The notes beneath the pieces were generated by a model. The model saw nothing but the letters and a program-made list of their open reading frames with translations. It did no database searches and was not told the origin of the DNA. Of a DNA stretch of 64,000 nucleotides, positions 17,395-26,508 are shown one piece after another. Source of the DNA: an uncultured Flavobacterium sp. GTDB lineage: Bacteria > Bacteroidota > Bacteroidia > Flavobacteriales > Flavobacteriaceae. Numbering within the stretch: the stretch's first letter is position 1; every line of letters begins with the position of its first letter. The translations under genes were made by a program, and so were the position numbers. Location of the stretch: the NCBI RefSeq assembly GCF_946481155.1, contig NZ_CAMLMK010000003.1, forward strand, positions 13,761-77,760, in the 5' to 3' direction.

Positions 17395-17904
17395 TTAGAA
17401 TCCTAATTCTTTTTTAACTTCCGGTAATAAGTTTGGACCGTCAGCTAAAATAACACCACTTCCGCTTGTTGAATCAAGTACGTATTGGTATCCTTTTACT
17501 TTTGCTACTTTTTGAATAGCAGTTCTTGCTTTGTCCATGATTGGTTTTACAAGATCCATTTCTTTTTGTTGTAATTCTTTTTGAGCTGTGTCTCTGTACT
17601 GTTGGATACGCTGACCCATGTCCTGCATTTCTTTAGCACGGGTTTCGTTTACCGCTTCGGTTACAGTTTTTGCTTCCGACTCGTATTTTTTCATTTTAGT
17701 CTGGTATTCAGTTACCATTGTTTTGTATTCGTTGTCGTAAGTCTCACTGATTTTTTTCACCTGAGCCTGAGCAGTTTTCATATCCGGCATTGTAGTCATT
17801 AATTCCTGAACATCAATGTGGGCAACTTTTGCCTGAGCAGAGATAGTTTGATTAGCACCTAAAAATAGTGCCGCAGCGATAAGTAAAGTTTTAATTTGTT
17901 TCAT
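17395..17904 (-). CDS. OmpH/Skp family periplasmic chaperone (short)
   Basis: The 169-residue protein has a signal peptide (LLIAAALFLGANQTISAQA) and the OmpH opening KVAHIDVQELMTTMPDMKTA. A long coiled-coil follows (about residues 45-120), and the domain closes with YQYVLDSTSGSGVILADGPNL. Skp-type trimers hold unfolded outer-membrane proteins in the periplasm. It is the last gene of the bamA operon, 24 bases after the second ompH-like gene. Function is well supported by family and context. Confidence 0.93.
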   Translation of the reverse strand: MKQIKTLLIAAALFLGANQTISAQAKVAHIDVQELMTTMPDMKTAQAQVKKISETYDNEYKTMVTEYQTKMKKYESEAKTVTEAVNETRAKEMQDMGQRIQQYRDTAQKELQQKEMDLVKPIMDKARTAIQKVAKVKGYQYVLDSTSGSGVILADGPNLLPEVKKELGF

Positions 17905-17928
17905 TTTTTAAAATAGTTGTTAATGATT

Positions 17929-18954
17929 TTAATTTTTATTTTCTTCCGTTTTCTTCTTTTGAGCTTCCTCTTTTTCTTTTTTGGCTTTTTCCCTGTCTTC
18001 TATAATTTTTCTACGTTTTTCTTCCAACGCTTTTTTTCTTTCATCCAATAATCGTTGACGTTCTTCAGCCGCTAATTTTTTCTTTTCAGCTGCTTCAGCT
18101 TTTTTGTCATCAACTGCAGTTGTTGCTGGTTTGGCGGTATTCGTAGAATCTTTTACCTGCGTAGGTTTCTCGTCTTTTTTGTCTGTTGTAGGCGTTGTTT
18201 TTCCTTTTTTATTTTTACGCTCTTCCAGAAGCTGTTTTCTGCGTTCTTCAGCTGCTTTTTTCTTTTCAGCTGCGGCTAATTTACGATCTTCTATCAGTTT
18301 TTCCCTGGCTGCTTTCTTTTCGTCTATTTTTTTCTGACGCTCGATCTGATCCGGATTTTCCGCAGTCATATCATATAAGGCGTCTTCTTTTTCCTGTTCC
18401 TTAATCTGTTTTTTAGTCATTTGCTCTTTCTTCTGAGCTCGTGTTAAGACTCTAAGGACTCTGTCGCTTAAGTCGAAACGCTGTGCTGCAAAAAGCATGG
18501 TCATGTCGGATGATTTGTCAAATACAAAATCATATTTCTGTGCAGCGGCGATATCCTGTACTGCTGTAAAAACCTGATCTTGTATTGGTTTTATCAAAGT
18601 GGCTTTCTGAATCATCAGATCACCATTTGGACCAAATCTTTTTTGCTGATAGTCTAACAATTCTTTTTCAAGGAACGCGATGGCTTCTTCTCTTTCTGCA
18701 ATTAGTTCTTTGGTTAGAAGAACTTTTTCCGTGTTGAGATTTTCCTTTAGCTTGGTGATTTCGGTTTTCTTGACCTCAATCTCCTGTTTCCAGGTTTGTG
18801 CTTTCTGTTCCAGTTGATTTTTGGCTTCAGCATAATCCGGAGCTTTTTCCAGAATATAATCCATATCAATGTAACCTACTTTTACTCCTTTACCTTGGGC
18901 AAAAACTGCTGACACAGCTAAAGTTACAATTGCAATAAAAAAATGTTTTCTCAT
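17929..18954 (-). CDS. OmpH/Skp family protein with a long charged C-terminal extension
   Basis: I start at ATG 18954 (MRKHFFIAIVTLAVSAVFAQG, 341 residues); the upstream open frame overlaps bamA and has no signal sequence. The first 170 residues are a Skp-like domain (KVGYIDMDYILEKAPDYAEA, coiled-coil, YDFVFDKSSDMTMLFAAQ). The remaining 170 residues are highly charged K/E/R-rich coiled-coil (EERRKQLLEERKNKKG and similar), interrupted by a T/K linker (TTPTTDKKDEKPTQ). The tail is much longer than in ordinary Skp. It is located between bamA and the short ompH gene. Confidence 0.9.
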   Translation of the reverse strand: MRKHFFIAIVTLAVSAVFAQGKGVKVGYIDMDYILEKAPDYAEAKNQLEQKAQTWKQEIEVKKTEITKLKENLNTEKVLLTKELIAEREEAIAFLEKELLDYQQKRFGPNGDLMIQKATLIKPIQDQVFTAVQDIAAAQKYDFVFDKSSDMTMLFAAQRFDLSDRVLRVLTRAQKKEQMTKKQIKEQEKEDALYDMTAENPDQIERQKKIDEKKAAREKLIEDRKLAAAEKKKAAEERRKQLLEERKNKKGKTTPTTDKKDEKPTQVKDSTNTAKPATTAVDDKKAEAAEKKKLAAEERQRLLDERKKALEEKRRKIIEDREKAKKEKEEAQKKKTEENKN

Positions 18955-18992
18955 AACGTTGATAAAGTTAATTTCAACTATCATGCCAAACT

Positions 18993-21659
18993 TTAAAATT
19001 GTTGGCCAATGATAAAATGCGTTTGCCATCCGCTTTTTTGGGTTTCTCCCGGAAGTGCATCAAATCCGTGAGCAAAATCGATACCCAATAAACCGAAAGC
19101 CGGCATAAATACTCTTAATCCAAATCCTGCGGAACGTTTTAAGGCAAACGGATTGTAGCCTCTGAACGAATCGAAAGATGCACCTCCTTCAACGAAGGTG
19201 AGGGCGTAAATTGAAGCTGATTGTGCTAAACTGATCGGATAACGCAGCTCCAATGAAAACTTATTATAAATTGTTCCTCCGGTTTGCTGTCCTTTTTTAG
19301 GGCCCTCTTCAATGATCGGAGCCAACGACTGATTAGGATAACCTCTTAACTGGATCATCTCGCGACCATCCATGGAGAAGTTAGCCAATCCGTCACCACC
19401 TAAATAAAATCTTTCAAATGGTACAAGGCCTCGGTCATTATTATAGGCGCCAAGGAAACCAAATTCCCCTAATGAACGTAAAACCAATTTTTCATATACT
19501 TTAGTATACCAATCGGCCTTAAATTTAATTTTATAATACTCAAGCCAATTAAATCGCTTTTGATCCACTTTTGACGCGTCAGCTGCAGCTAGCCTATAGT
19601 CATTATCAGCTACTGCATTTCCTTCTTCGTCAAGATAAGTTCCCGCCGGAACATAGGTACCGTCAGTTGTTTGTTGGTTCTGAGTAGTTACTACTTTATT
19701 TTCCTCTAAGTTACCTAAATTTTTGTAATCAACACCATTCCACAACGAATATGGCAGTGTGAATTTTCCTGTTACTGAAAATTCCGAACCGTACGTAGGA
19801 TAAATTGGGTTCAAACCTTTACTGCTTCTTGAAAGTCCAAGCGTATAGGTTAAGTTTCTCGATGCCCCGTTACCAAAGGTAAATAGACCGGAGAAATAAT
19901 TATTTAAATCATAATATTGGAACGATACCGCCTGAGATAAGACAAAGTAATCATCCGGAACTCTTAGTTTTTTGGCTAATCCAACAGATACCGAAGTGAT
20001 GTTGAAACTCTGACTTCTCGTTACGTCACGTGTCGAATAGTTGTATAAAAACTGTTTACTGTGTGATAATGAGGCGGAGAAGCTTACCGGTTTTTTTCCT
20101 CCGAACCAAGGCTCGGAAAAGGAAAGACTGTATGTCTGGAAGTAAGAGCTACCTTGTAAACGAAGGGACATTTTTTGTCCGTCACCCATAGGAAGTGGTT
20201 TGTATGCATCTTTGTTTAAAAGGTTTCTTGCCGAGAAATTGTTAAATGACAGTCCTAAAGTTCCAATGAAACCGCCACCGCCATAACCTCCCTGAAGTTC
20301 TACCTGGCTGGAACCTTTTTCTACCACATTATAATTGATATCCACTGTACCGTCTGCGCCATTTGGCTTTACATCCGGTTTTAAGGATTCCGGGTCAAAA
20401 AAGCCCAGTTGCCCTAATTCACGAAGACTTCGCATTACATTGTCCTTGCTCCATTTTTGACCTGGTCTGGTACGCAATTCACGATAAATTACGCGGTCAT
20501 TGGTTCTGTCGTTTCCGGTTACGGTAACGTTGTTGAAATAAGCGATTGGCCCTTCGGTGATTCTGATTTCGAAATCGATAGTGTCATTTACCGTCTTTAC
20601 TTCAACGGCATTAATATTTGAGAATAAGTAACCATTGTTTTGGTACAAATTGGTTAAGTCTTCGCCATCGGGTTTGGTTTTATCGGCAATACGCTCCTGA
20701 AGCATTTTTCCATTGTAAACATCTCCTTTTTTGATGCCTAAAATCTGATCCAAGGCTCTATTGGTATATATCGTATTACCTAAATAGCGAATGTCTCCAA
20801 AATAATATTTTCTTCCTTCTTCAAGGGTTATTTTAATGTCGACGGTGTTTTTCTTATCGTTATAGGTAACCGTTTCGTTGGTAATACGTGCATCACGGTA
20901 CCCATTTTCTTTATACTTGTCAATTACCGAAACTAAATCTTCGTTGTATTTTTCCTTAATGAATTTTGAAGATTTAAGGATTCGCATTGGATTAAGCAGT
21001 CCTTTTACTTTCGTATTGGACATGGCTCTTTTTAGCTTAGCTGTTTTTATTTTGGTGTTACCGATAAAGTCAATGCTTTTAACTTTTACTTTTTTGCCGC
21101 GATCAACGTTAATTACCATGTTGACTCTGTTTTCAGTGCTGTCAGGAATGGTATTGATTACGACTTTAGTATTGTAATAACCGTCTTTCTTGTACTTGTT
21201 TTCGATGTAATTTTTCGTGGTGGTCAGTAAGTTTTCATTAACAACTTTATCTTTTTTAAGATCGTTGTCTTTGATTAGCTCTTCTACTTTTCCTTTTTTG
21301 ACACCCTGGAATTTTACTTCATTCAGTTTTGGCAGTTCATTAATGTTCAGCTCAAGGAAAATGCTGTCATTCTGAATCTTATCCACATAGAAATTAATGT
21401 CGTTGAAAAGGCCAAGTTTCCATAACTTTTTGATGGCACTGCTTATTTCATCACCAGGAACGGTAATAGTCTGTCCTTTTTCTAAGCCGGAGAACGTAAT
21501 TATCGTCTGCGGGTTATAACTCACTTTGCCGGTTACGTCTACATTTGCAAGAATATACTGTTTTCCTGCTTCAGGGATATTGTTGTCTTGGGCATTTACA
21601 GCGGAAATACTTCCTAAAAATATAATAGCAAAAACTAGTTTTATAGTTTTTTGAAACAT
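18993..21659 (-). CDS. bamA: Outer membrane protein assembly factor BamA
   Basis: I start at ATG 21659 (MFQKTIKLVFAIIFLGSISA, 888 residues), eight bases after uppS; upstream in-frame ATGs lie within uppS. After the signal peptide come POTRA domains (repeated strand-helix-helix units such as VKVKSIDFIGNTKIKTAKL and FNNVTVTGNDRTNDRVIYR) to about residue 440. The 16-stranded barrel then begins near VELQGGYGGGGFIGTLGLSF. The lid-lock sequence RGYPNQSL corresponds to the conserved (V/I)RG(F/Y) motif of loop 6. It inserts beta-barrel proteins into the outer membrane. Confidence 0.95.
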   Translation of the reverse strand: MFQKTIKLVFAIIFLGSISAVNAQDNNIPEAGKQYILANVDVTGKVSYNPQTIITFSGLEKGQTITVPGDEISSAIKKLWKLGLFNDINFYVDKIQNDSIFLELNINELPKLNEVKFQGVKKGKVEELIKDNDLKKDKVVNENLLTTTKNYIENKYKKDGYYNTKVVINTIPDSTENRVNMVINVDRGKKVKVKSIDFIGNTKIKTAKLKRAMSNTKVKGLLNPMRILKSSKFIKEKYNEDLVSVIDKYKENGYRDARITNETVTYNDKKNTVDIKITLEEGRKYYFGDIRYLGNTIYTNRALDQILGIKKGDVYNGKMLQERIADKTKPDGEDLTNLYQNNGYLFSNINAVEVKTVNDTIDFEIRITEGPIAYFNNVTVTGNDRTNDRVIYRELRTRPGQKWSKDNVMRSLRELGQLGFFDPESLKPDVKPNGADGTVDINYNVVEKGSSQVELQGGYGGGGFIGTLGLSFNNFSARNLLNKDAYKPLPMGDGQKMSLRLQGSSYFQTYSLSFSEPWFGGKKPVSFSASLSHSKQFLYNYSTRDVTRSQSFNITSVSVGLAKKLRVPDDYFVLSQAVSFQYYDLNNYFSGLFTFGNGASRNLTYTLGLSRSSKGLNPIYPTYGSEFSVTGKFTLPYSLWNGVDYKNLGNLEENKVVTTQNQQTTDGTYVPAGTYLDEEGNAVADNDYRLAAADASKVDQKRFNWLEYYKIKFKADWYTKVYEKLVLRSLGEFGFLGAYNNDRGLVPFERFYLGGDGLANFSMDGREMIQLRGYPNQSLAPIIEEGPKKGQQTGGTIYNKFSLELRYPISLAQSASIYALTFVEGGASFDSFRGYNPFALKRSAGFGLRVFMPAFGLLGIDFAHGFDALPGETQKSGWQTHFIIGQQF

Positions 21660-21666
21660 TCTGAAA

Positions 21667-22407
21667 TTATTTAATTTGTTCACTTGTTTTTCCAAATCTT
21701 CGTTCTCTTTTTTGATAACTAATAATTGCTTCATATAAATCGTTTTCTCTAAAATCAGGCCACAATACATCAGTAAAATAGAACTCAGCGTAAGCGATCT
21801 GCCACAACAAAAAGTTGCTGATCCTGTGCTCACCACTAGTTCTAATTACTAAATCTACATCGGGTAGATTGTGTGTGTAAAGATGCTGATTAATAATTGA
21901 TTCATCAATATCGGTTATCGAAATTATATTATTTTTAACTTTATCGCTTATGGTTTTTACAGCCGTCAGGATTTCCTCACGGGAGCCGTAACTTAACGCA
22001 AGCGTTAAGGTCATTCGTTTATTGTCTTTTGTTTTTTCAATAACATCCATTAATTCTTTTCTCACGGAAGCCGGAAGGTTTTCCAGATTACCGATCGAGT
22101 TCAGACGGATGTTATTGCTAAGGAGGGTTTTAAGTTCCCCTTTAAGGGAAGAAATTAAAAGTTTCATCAGGGTGTCCACTTCCAATTTCGGGCGATTCCA
22201 ATTTTCTGTTGAAAACGCATAAAGGGTAAGATTCTCGATTCCTAATTTCGCACAGGCTTCTACCACCGTACGTACCGCTTTAGTCCCTTTTTCGTGGCCA
22301 AAAGCGCGAAGCATTCCTTTTTGTTTTGCCCAACGACCATTGCCATCCATGATGATGGCCAGATGCTGGGGTAATTTATCTTTGTTAATACTATCTGTCA
22401 AGTTCAT
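21667..22407 (-). CDS. uppS: Isoprenyl transferase (undecaprenyl diphosphate synthase)
   Basis: The 246-residue cis-prenyltransferase makes the C55 lipid carrier for wall and envelope glycans. The catalytic motif IMDGNGRWAKQKG is at about residues 19-31. LTLYAFSTENWNRP and DLVIRTSGEHRISNFLLWQ complete the family signatures. The start codon abuts the porG stop codon, and bamA follows after eight bases, so it is within a tightly packed operon. Confidence 0.96.
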   Translation of the reverse strand: MNLTDSINKDKLPQHLAIIMDGNGRWAKQKGMLRAFGHEKGTKAVRTVVEACAKLGIENLTLYAFSTENWNRPKLEVDTLMKLLISSLKGELKTLLSNNIRLNSIGNLENLPASVRKELMDVIEKTKDNKRMTLTLALSYGSREEILTAVKTISDKVKNNIISITDIDESIINQHLYTHNLPDVDLVIRTSGEHRISNFLLWQIAYAEFYFTDVLWPDFRENDLYEAIISYQKRERRFGKTSEQIK

Positions 22408-23091
22408 TTATTCTACGCAATAGCATGGATTTTGTCCAAAGGTGTAGGTTAATGTTACTCCGGTAAATACATACCAGTCATTACTATTTAAATTTCCAAA
22501 TTTCAATGGCGCATATGCCCCGTTTTTAGGGTTGCTGCCGTCTAAATTATCTGTAAAACTATATCGTACTCCGCTTTCCATGCCTAAAATAAAACTGTCT
22601 GTGATTCGTGTTTTTATTCCCACAGTCATCGGAATGGCAAACGAATATTTGCTTTCGTCGATTTTTGTCACACCATTCAAAACATACAATTCGTCATAAC
22701 GAAAATACGACAAACCGGTATGTACATAAGGTGTAACGATCCACCCACTTTCGTGCAGGTTAAAATCAAAAAAATTAAATTCTAAACCGGCCGAAAACTC
22801 TTTGATCTCATTTTCAAACCGATAGCCCCGCTTTTTTCTGGCAGATGCATCAGAATCTAAATCGCTTGATGTAATTTTTCCCTGAGTATAAGAAAATCGG
22901 TAAGAATGTCTCATACTTCGGTTCCATTTGTACAAAAATCCGAAGCTGAGATCCTTGGGTGCGATATAAGTTGTTGGACCTACATCGCCAATATAATTGC
23001 TTCCTCCCAGAAAAACACCCACCTCATGGATTTGGGCTTCCGTTGATATACCGGCCAGAAGAAAGAAAATAACTATAAAGATTTTCTTCAT
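22408..23091 (-). CDS. porG: PorG/DUF6089-like type IX secretion outer-membrane protein
   Basis: The 227-residue protein has a signal peptide (cut near GISTEAQ) and a small beta-barrel pattern beginning HEVGVFLGGSNYIGDVGPTTYI. It ends TYTFGQNPCYCVE. PorG of Porphyromonas gingivalis lies next to uppS, bamA and ompH genes, as I recall, and this protein has the same position, size and barrel nature. I therefore name it PorG by synteny and family resemblance. In T9SS, PorG anchors the PorK/PorN ring to the outer membrane. Confidence 0.78.
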   Translation of the reverse strand: MKKIFIVIFFLLAGISTEAQIHEVGVFLGGSNYIGDVGPTTYIAPKDLSFGFLYKWNRSMRHSYRFSYTQGKITSSDLDSDASARKKRGYRFENEIKEFSAGLEFNFFDFNLHESGWIVTPYVHTGLSYFRYDELYVLNGVTKIDESKYSFAIPMTVGIKTRITDSFILGMESGVRYSFTDNLDGSNPKNGAYAPLKFGNLNSNDWYVFTGVTLTYTFGQNPCYCVE

Positions 23092-23242
23092 TTTGTTAAA
23101 ATAGTGTGCAAATATAACAATATTGAATTCTAAACCGCTTTTATTGTTGCATTTTCACGTAGTTAAAAATAATAAATATGTAAATAATCTTTACCTAACG
23201 GAGTTTAAAGGGTTTGTAGTATGTTTGGCGAACAAAATTCGA

Positions 23243-24127
23243 TTAATTCCTTTTATCCTCACCCCAAAGCAATTTATTGCGTAGCGTTTTTAAAAAACCC
23301 TCCTCGGGAAACTCTACCATGCTGATGGTAAACGGTGCTTTCTTGATGTGGATTTCATTCTCATTCTCGATCGCTTTTGTTCCGGAATCCAGTGATACCA
23401 GGAATTGTGGCTCCCTTCCGGATACCTTCAATCTGATTTCAGTGTCATCGCAAATAACTAAGGGACGTACATTTAGATTGTGAGGTGCAATCGGTGTGAT
23501 TACCAGGCATTTTGATTCTGGCGCAATTACGGGTCCGCCACAGCTCAGGTTGTATCCCGTGGAGCCTGTCGGAGTGGAAATTATCAGTCCGTCTGCCCAG
23601 AAAGAAGTCAGGTATTCTCCATCCAGACACGTTTCGATGGTAATCATGGAAGTAGTATTTTTACGGGAAACCGTGATTTCGTTCAGTGCAAAGTTTAAAT
23701 CATAAATATCGCAGGGATCGGGATAACATTCCAGACTTAAAAGTGTTCGCTGTGAAAGTTTGTAATTCCCTTCAAATAAAAAAGGAAGTAGTTTTTCGAT
23801 ATTTTCCTGCTGTACATTGGCTAAAAAACCTAATCTTCCGGCGTTAATACCCACGATGGGAATATTTTTGCTTTTTACAAATGTAGCCGCGCGAAGCATG
23901 GTTCCATCACCACCTATACTGATGAAGAAATCGAAACCGTTGTTAAGTTCCGCATGCGTTGAAAAAGTCGGAATGTCTTTTGTAAAAACATTGTTTTGGG
24001 ATAGGATAGCATAATAATTAGCTTCAATTACCACTTCGGCATTGTATTTCTGACTGACTGCCAAAATTCTATCGATAATCTCCTTGGTATTATGTTGATA
24101 GGCTTGTCCGTAGAGTGCTAATTTCAT
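23243..24127 (-). CDS. nadK: NAD kinase
   Basis: The 294-residue enzyme phosphorylates NAD to NADP with ATP or polyphosphate. The GGDGTMLRAA motif (about residues 74-83), NAGRLGFLANV and TPTGSTGYNLSCGGPV are all intact. The start follows the CBS gene's stop by 10 bases. The 150-base gap to porG contains a -7-like box on the minus strand (23109-23116, TATATTTG), suggesting that porG starts a new transcript. Confidence 0.95.
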   Translation of the reverse strand: MKLALYGQAYQHNTKEIIDRILAVSQKYNAEVVIEANYYAILSQNNVFTKDIPTFSTHAELNNGFDFFISIGGDGTMLRAATFVKSKNIPIVGINAGRLGFLANVQQENIEKLLPFLFEGNYKLSQRTLLSLECYPDPCDIYDLNFALNEITVSRKNTTSMITIETCLDGEYLTSFWADGLIISTPTGSTGYNLSCGGPVIAPESKCLVITPIAPHNLNVRPLVICDDTEIRLKVSGREPQFLVSLDSGTKAIENENEIHIKKAPFTISMVEFPEEGFLKTLRNKLLWGEDKRN

Positions 24128-24137
24128 TTTTATCTGA

Positions 24138-24797
24138 TTACATATTTAAGTATTTATCCAAATAATCCGATCGGTCTTTAAGATTATTGAGATAGGCGTC
24201 TTCCTGATGCTCGCTGATGATCTCGTAATTGTATCGGCGGAACGTCTGTATGATGTCGTTCATTCCTCTCAGACTGATTTTTATCGTTATCTGGACTTTC
24301 ACCAAATCGGAAAAGGAGATGAAAAGCCCTAAAATACGTGCATCGTTGCTTTCTACAATTTGTGTAATCTCACTCATGCTGTATTCGCGGATGCCTTTTT
24401 CAACTACAATAACGCCACCGTCTTCTTTTAAGAAAGGGGTTTCGTGGAAGCATTTTATGATGTCGGCGATTTCATAATACCCTATATAAGTATTGGTTTC
24501 ATCCAAAATAGGCACGATGTTGGTCTCGTTCTTGGCAAAAACTTCCAGCACATCAAGCCAATTCATGGTATTCCGTACAAAAAAGCGTTCGAAAGTATAG
24601 CGGAATTCGCTGATTTTCCGGTCACCATCCAGGAGTTCCACATCGTCAGCACTTGCACAACCTATATAGATGCCTTCTTCCAGAACAGGAAAATGGCTGT
24701 AGGGGAATTCAAGAAATAAGTCCTGAACCGATTCAACGGTATCGTTCACAAGAATCGGATTCACTTCCTTGTTTATGTAGTCTGTAATTTCAGTCAT
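24138..24797 (-). CDS. CBS-domain pair protein
   Basis: The 219-residue protein has two CBS-like halves in residues 1-125 (FPYSHFPVLEEGIYIGCAS and ETNIVPILDETNTYIGYYE). A C-terminal ACT-like region follows, with a long strand-helix pattern (VQITIKISLRGMNDIIQTFRRYNYEI). CBS pairs bind adenine nucleotides and often sense energy state. It is encoded immediately before nadK in a probable two-gene operon, which may hint at nucleotide-linked control, but no function is proven. Confidence 0.85.
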   Translation of the reverse strand: MTEITDYINKEVNPILVNDTVESVQDLFLEFPYSHFPVLEEGIYIGCASADDVELLDGDRKISEFRYTFERFFVRNTMNWLDVLEVFAKNETNIVPILDETNTYIGYYEIADIIKCFHETPFLKEDGGVIVVEKGIREYSMSEITQIVESNDARILGLFISFSDLVKVQITIKISLRGMNDIIQTFRRYNYEIISEHQEDAYLNNLKDRSDYLDKYLNM

Positions 24798-24889
24798 AAT
24801 ATAAAATCGAAATCGACTGCAAAATAATCAAAAATTAGGACATTTTAGCTTAAATATACTTTGTATTTTTGTAAGTAAATTTTTTTAAC

Positions 24890-25603
24890 ATGACAAAATT
24901 ATCGGTTAACATCAATAAAATTGCGACACTTCGAAATTCGCGCGGGGGTAATGTGCCTAATCTGCTTCAGGTTGCAAAAGATATTCAGCGTTTCGGCGCC
25001 GAAGGAATTACAGTTCATCCCCGACCGGACGAAAGACATATCCGCTATCAGGATGCGCGTGATCTGGTGTCGGTTGTTCACACGGAGTACAATATAGAAG
25101 GAAATCCGCAGCATAATTTTATTGATCTGGTGCTGGAATGCAAACCGACACAGGTAACTTTGGTTCCTGATGCGATAGGAGCGCTGACTTCCAACGCCGG
25201 ATGGGACACGGTAAAAAACCAATCCTATTTAAAAGATGTGATTGCCGAATTTAAAAATAACGGTATCCGCACTTCGATTTTCGTCGATCCAATTCTTGAA
25301 ATGATTGAAGGTGCAAAAGAAACCGGAACCGATCGTATTGAATTGTATACCGAGGAATTTGCCCACCAATACGGATTAGGAAATAAAAAAGGAATTGAGC
25401 CGTATGTGGCTTCCGCAGTTTTGGCGAACGAGTTGGGATTGGGAATTAATGCCGGACATGATTTAAGTCTCGACAATATAAAATTCTTCAAGGAAAATAT
25501 TCCAGGGCTTTTAGAGGTGTCTATCGGACATGCTTTGATCTCGGAATCCTTGTATCTCGGATTGGAAAATGTAGTTAATATGTACCTGCAACGACTGAAA
25601 TAA
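24890..25603 (+). CDS. pdxJ: Pyridoxine 5'-phosphate synthase
   Basis: The 237-residue TIM-barrel enzyme condenses 1-deoxy-D-xylulose 5-phosphate with 3-amino-2-oxopropyl phosphate in vitamin B6 synthesis. Signatures: MTKLSVNINKIATLRNSRGG, ITVHPRPDERHIRYQD, VTLVPD and NAGHDL. The stop codon overlaps the ATG of the next gene by one base (TAATG), indicating translational coupling. Confidence 0.96.
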   Translation: MTKLSVNINKIATLRNSRGGNVPNLLQVAKDIQRFGAEGITVHPRPDERHIRYQDARDLVSVVHTEYNIEGNPQHNFIDLVLECKPTQVTLVPDAIGALTSNAGWDTVKNQSYLKDVIAEFKNNGIRTSIFVDPILEMIEGAKETGTDRIELYTEEFAHQYGLGNKKGIEPYVASAVLANELGLGINAGHDLSLDNIKFFKENIPGLLEVSIGHALISESLYLGLENVVNMYLQRLK

Positions 25604-26367
25604 TGGAATTGTATTCGAGAATAGAAGGAGAAGGGAAGCCGTTGCTGATTCTCCACGGGTTTTTGGGCATGTCGGACAATTGGAAAACCCTGGGAAGTCA
25701 GTTCGCCCAACAGGGATTTCAGGTGCACATGTTAGATATGCGAAATCACGGAAAAAGTTTTCATGCGGAAGATTTTACCTATAAAGTAATGGTGCAGGAT
25801 GTGTACGAATATTGCATTGCGCATCAATTGGAAACGATTCATCTTTTAGGACATTCCATGGGAGGTAAAATTGCTATGTTTTTTGCAGCAACCTATCCTG
25901 AAAAAGTAGAAAAACTTATTGTTGCCGACATTGGTCCAAAGTATTACGCACCGCATCATCAGACTATTTTAGCAGGGCTAAACGCTATAGATTTTTCAAC
26001 CAAACCTTCGAGAGCGGAGGTGGAGTTGGAATTGTCCGAATATGTAAAAGATTTCGGGACAAGACAGTTTTTGCTGAAAAACCTATACTGGATAGAGCCG
26101 GGGCAATTAAGTTTCCGGTTTAATCTGGAGGCTTTCAACAGGCACACGGATGTAATTGGTGAAGCGCTTCCTTTCGAAAGTTATTTTGATAAGCCGACAC
26201 TGTTTCTTCGTGGTGATAAATCGGATTATATTTTGGACTCCGACTTCGAAACCATATTACATCATTTTCCAAAGGCAGAAATTCATACGATAAAAAATGC
26301 GGGACATTGGCTGCATGCCGAAAACCCGAATGATTTTTATGATAAGGTTATTTCGTATTTGAAATAA
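25603..26367 (+). CDS. Alpha/beta-fold hydrolase (YbfF-like esterase)
   Basis: The 254-residue hydrolase has the oxyanion-hole region LLILHGFLGMSDNWKTLG, the nucleophile elbow GHSMGGKIA (Ser at about residue 87) and the C-terminal catalytic His in NAGHWLHAENP. It is closest in pattern to YbfF-type acyl esterases. The substrate is unknown. It is translationally coupled to pdxJ, a common arrangement without a clear metabolic link. An imperfect hairpin (ATGCTTT 26384-26390 with AAAGCAT 26405-26411) downstream may be its terminator. Confidence 0.88.
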   Translation: MELYSRIEGEGKPLLILHGFLGMSDNWKTLGSQFAQQGFQVHMLDMRNHGKSFHAEDFTYKVMVQDVYEYCIAHQLETIHLLGHSMGGKIAMFFAATYPEKVEKLIVADIGPKYYAPHHQTILAGLNAIDFSTKPSRAEVELELSEYVKDFGTRQFLLKNLYWIEPGQLSFRFNLEAFNRHTDVIGEALPFESYFDKPTLFLRGDKSDYILDSDFETILHHFPKAEIHTIKNAGHWLHAENPNDFYDKVISYLK

Positions 26368-26430
26368 TTCCCCTGTTAAATTCATGCTTTGAAAAAATAG
26401 TATGAAAGCATAACATTTTTCTTAAAAAAA

Positions 26431-26460
26431 TTGTAAAATCCATATTTTGTTATAAATTTG
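26431..26460 (+). promoter_or_regulatory. Candidate promoter of the fadL-like gene
   Basis: TTG (26431-26433), a 19-base spacer and TAAATTTG (26453-26460) match the Bacteroidota consensus closely. The ATG at 26509 follows after 48 bases. Confidence 0.6.
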
Positions 26461-26508
26461 GGTTGCTGTTTCGCAAAAACCGATCAAAAACTAACACATT
26501 TTAACACT

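Noticed and set aside
18104..18404. Plus-strand frames of hydrophobic Phe/Ser/Leu-rich sequence opposite the long ompH-like gene
   Set aside because: They are complements of K/E/R-rich coiled-coil codons, which always give F/L/S-rich shadows; they have no supporting signals.
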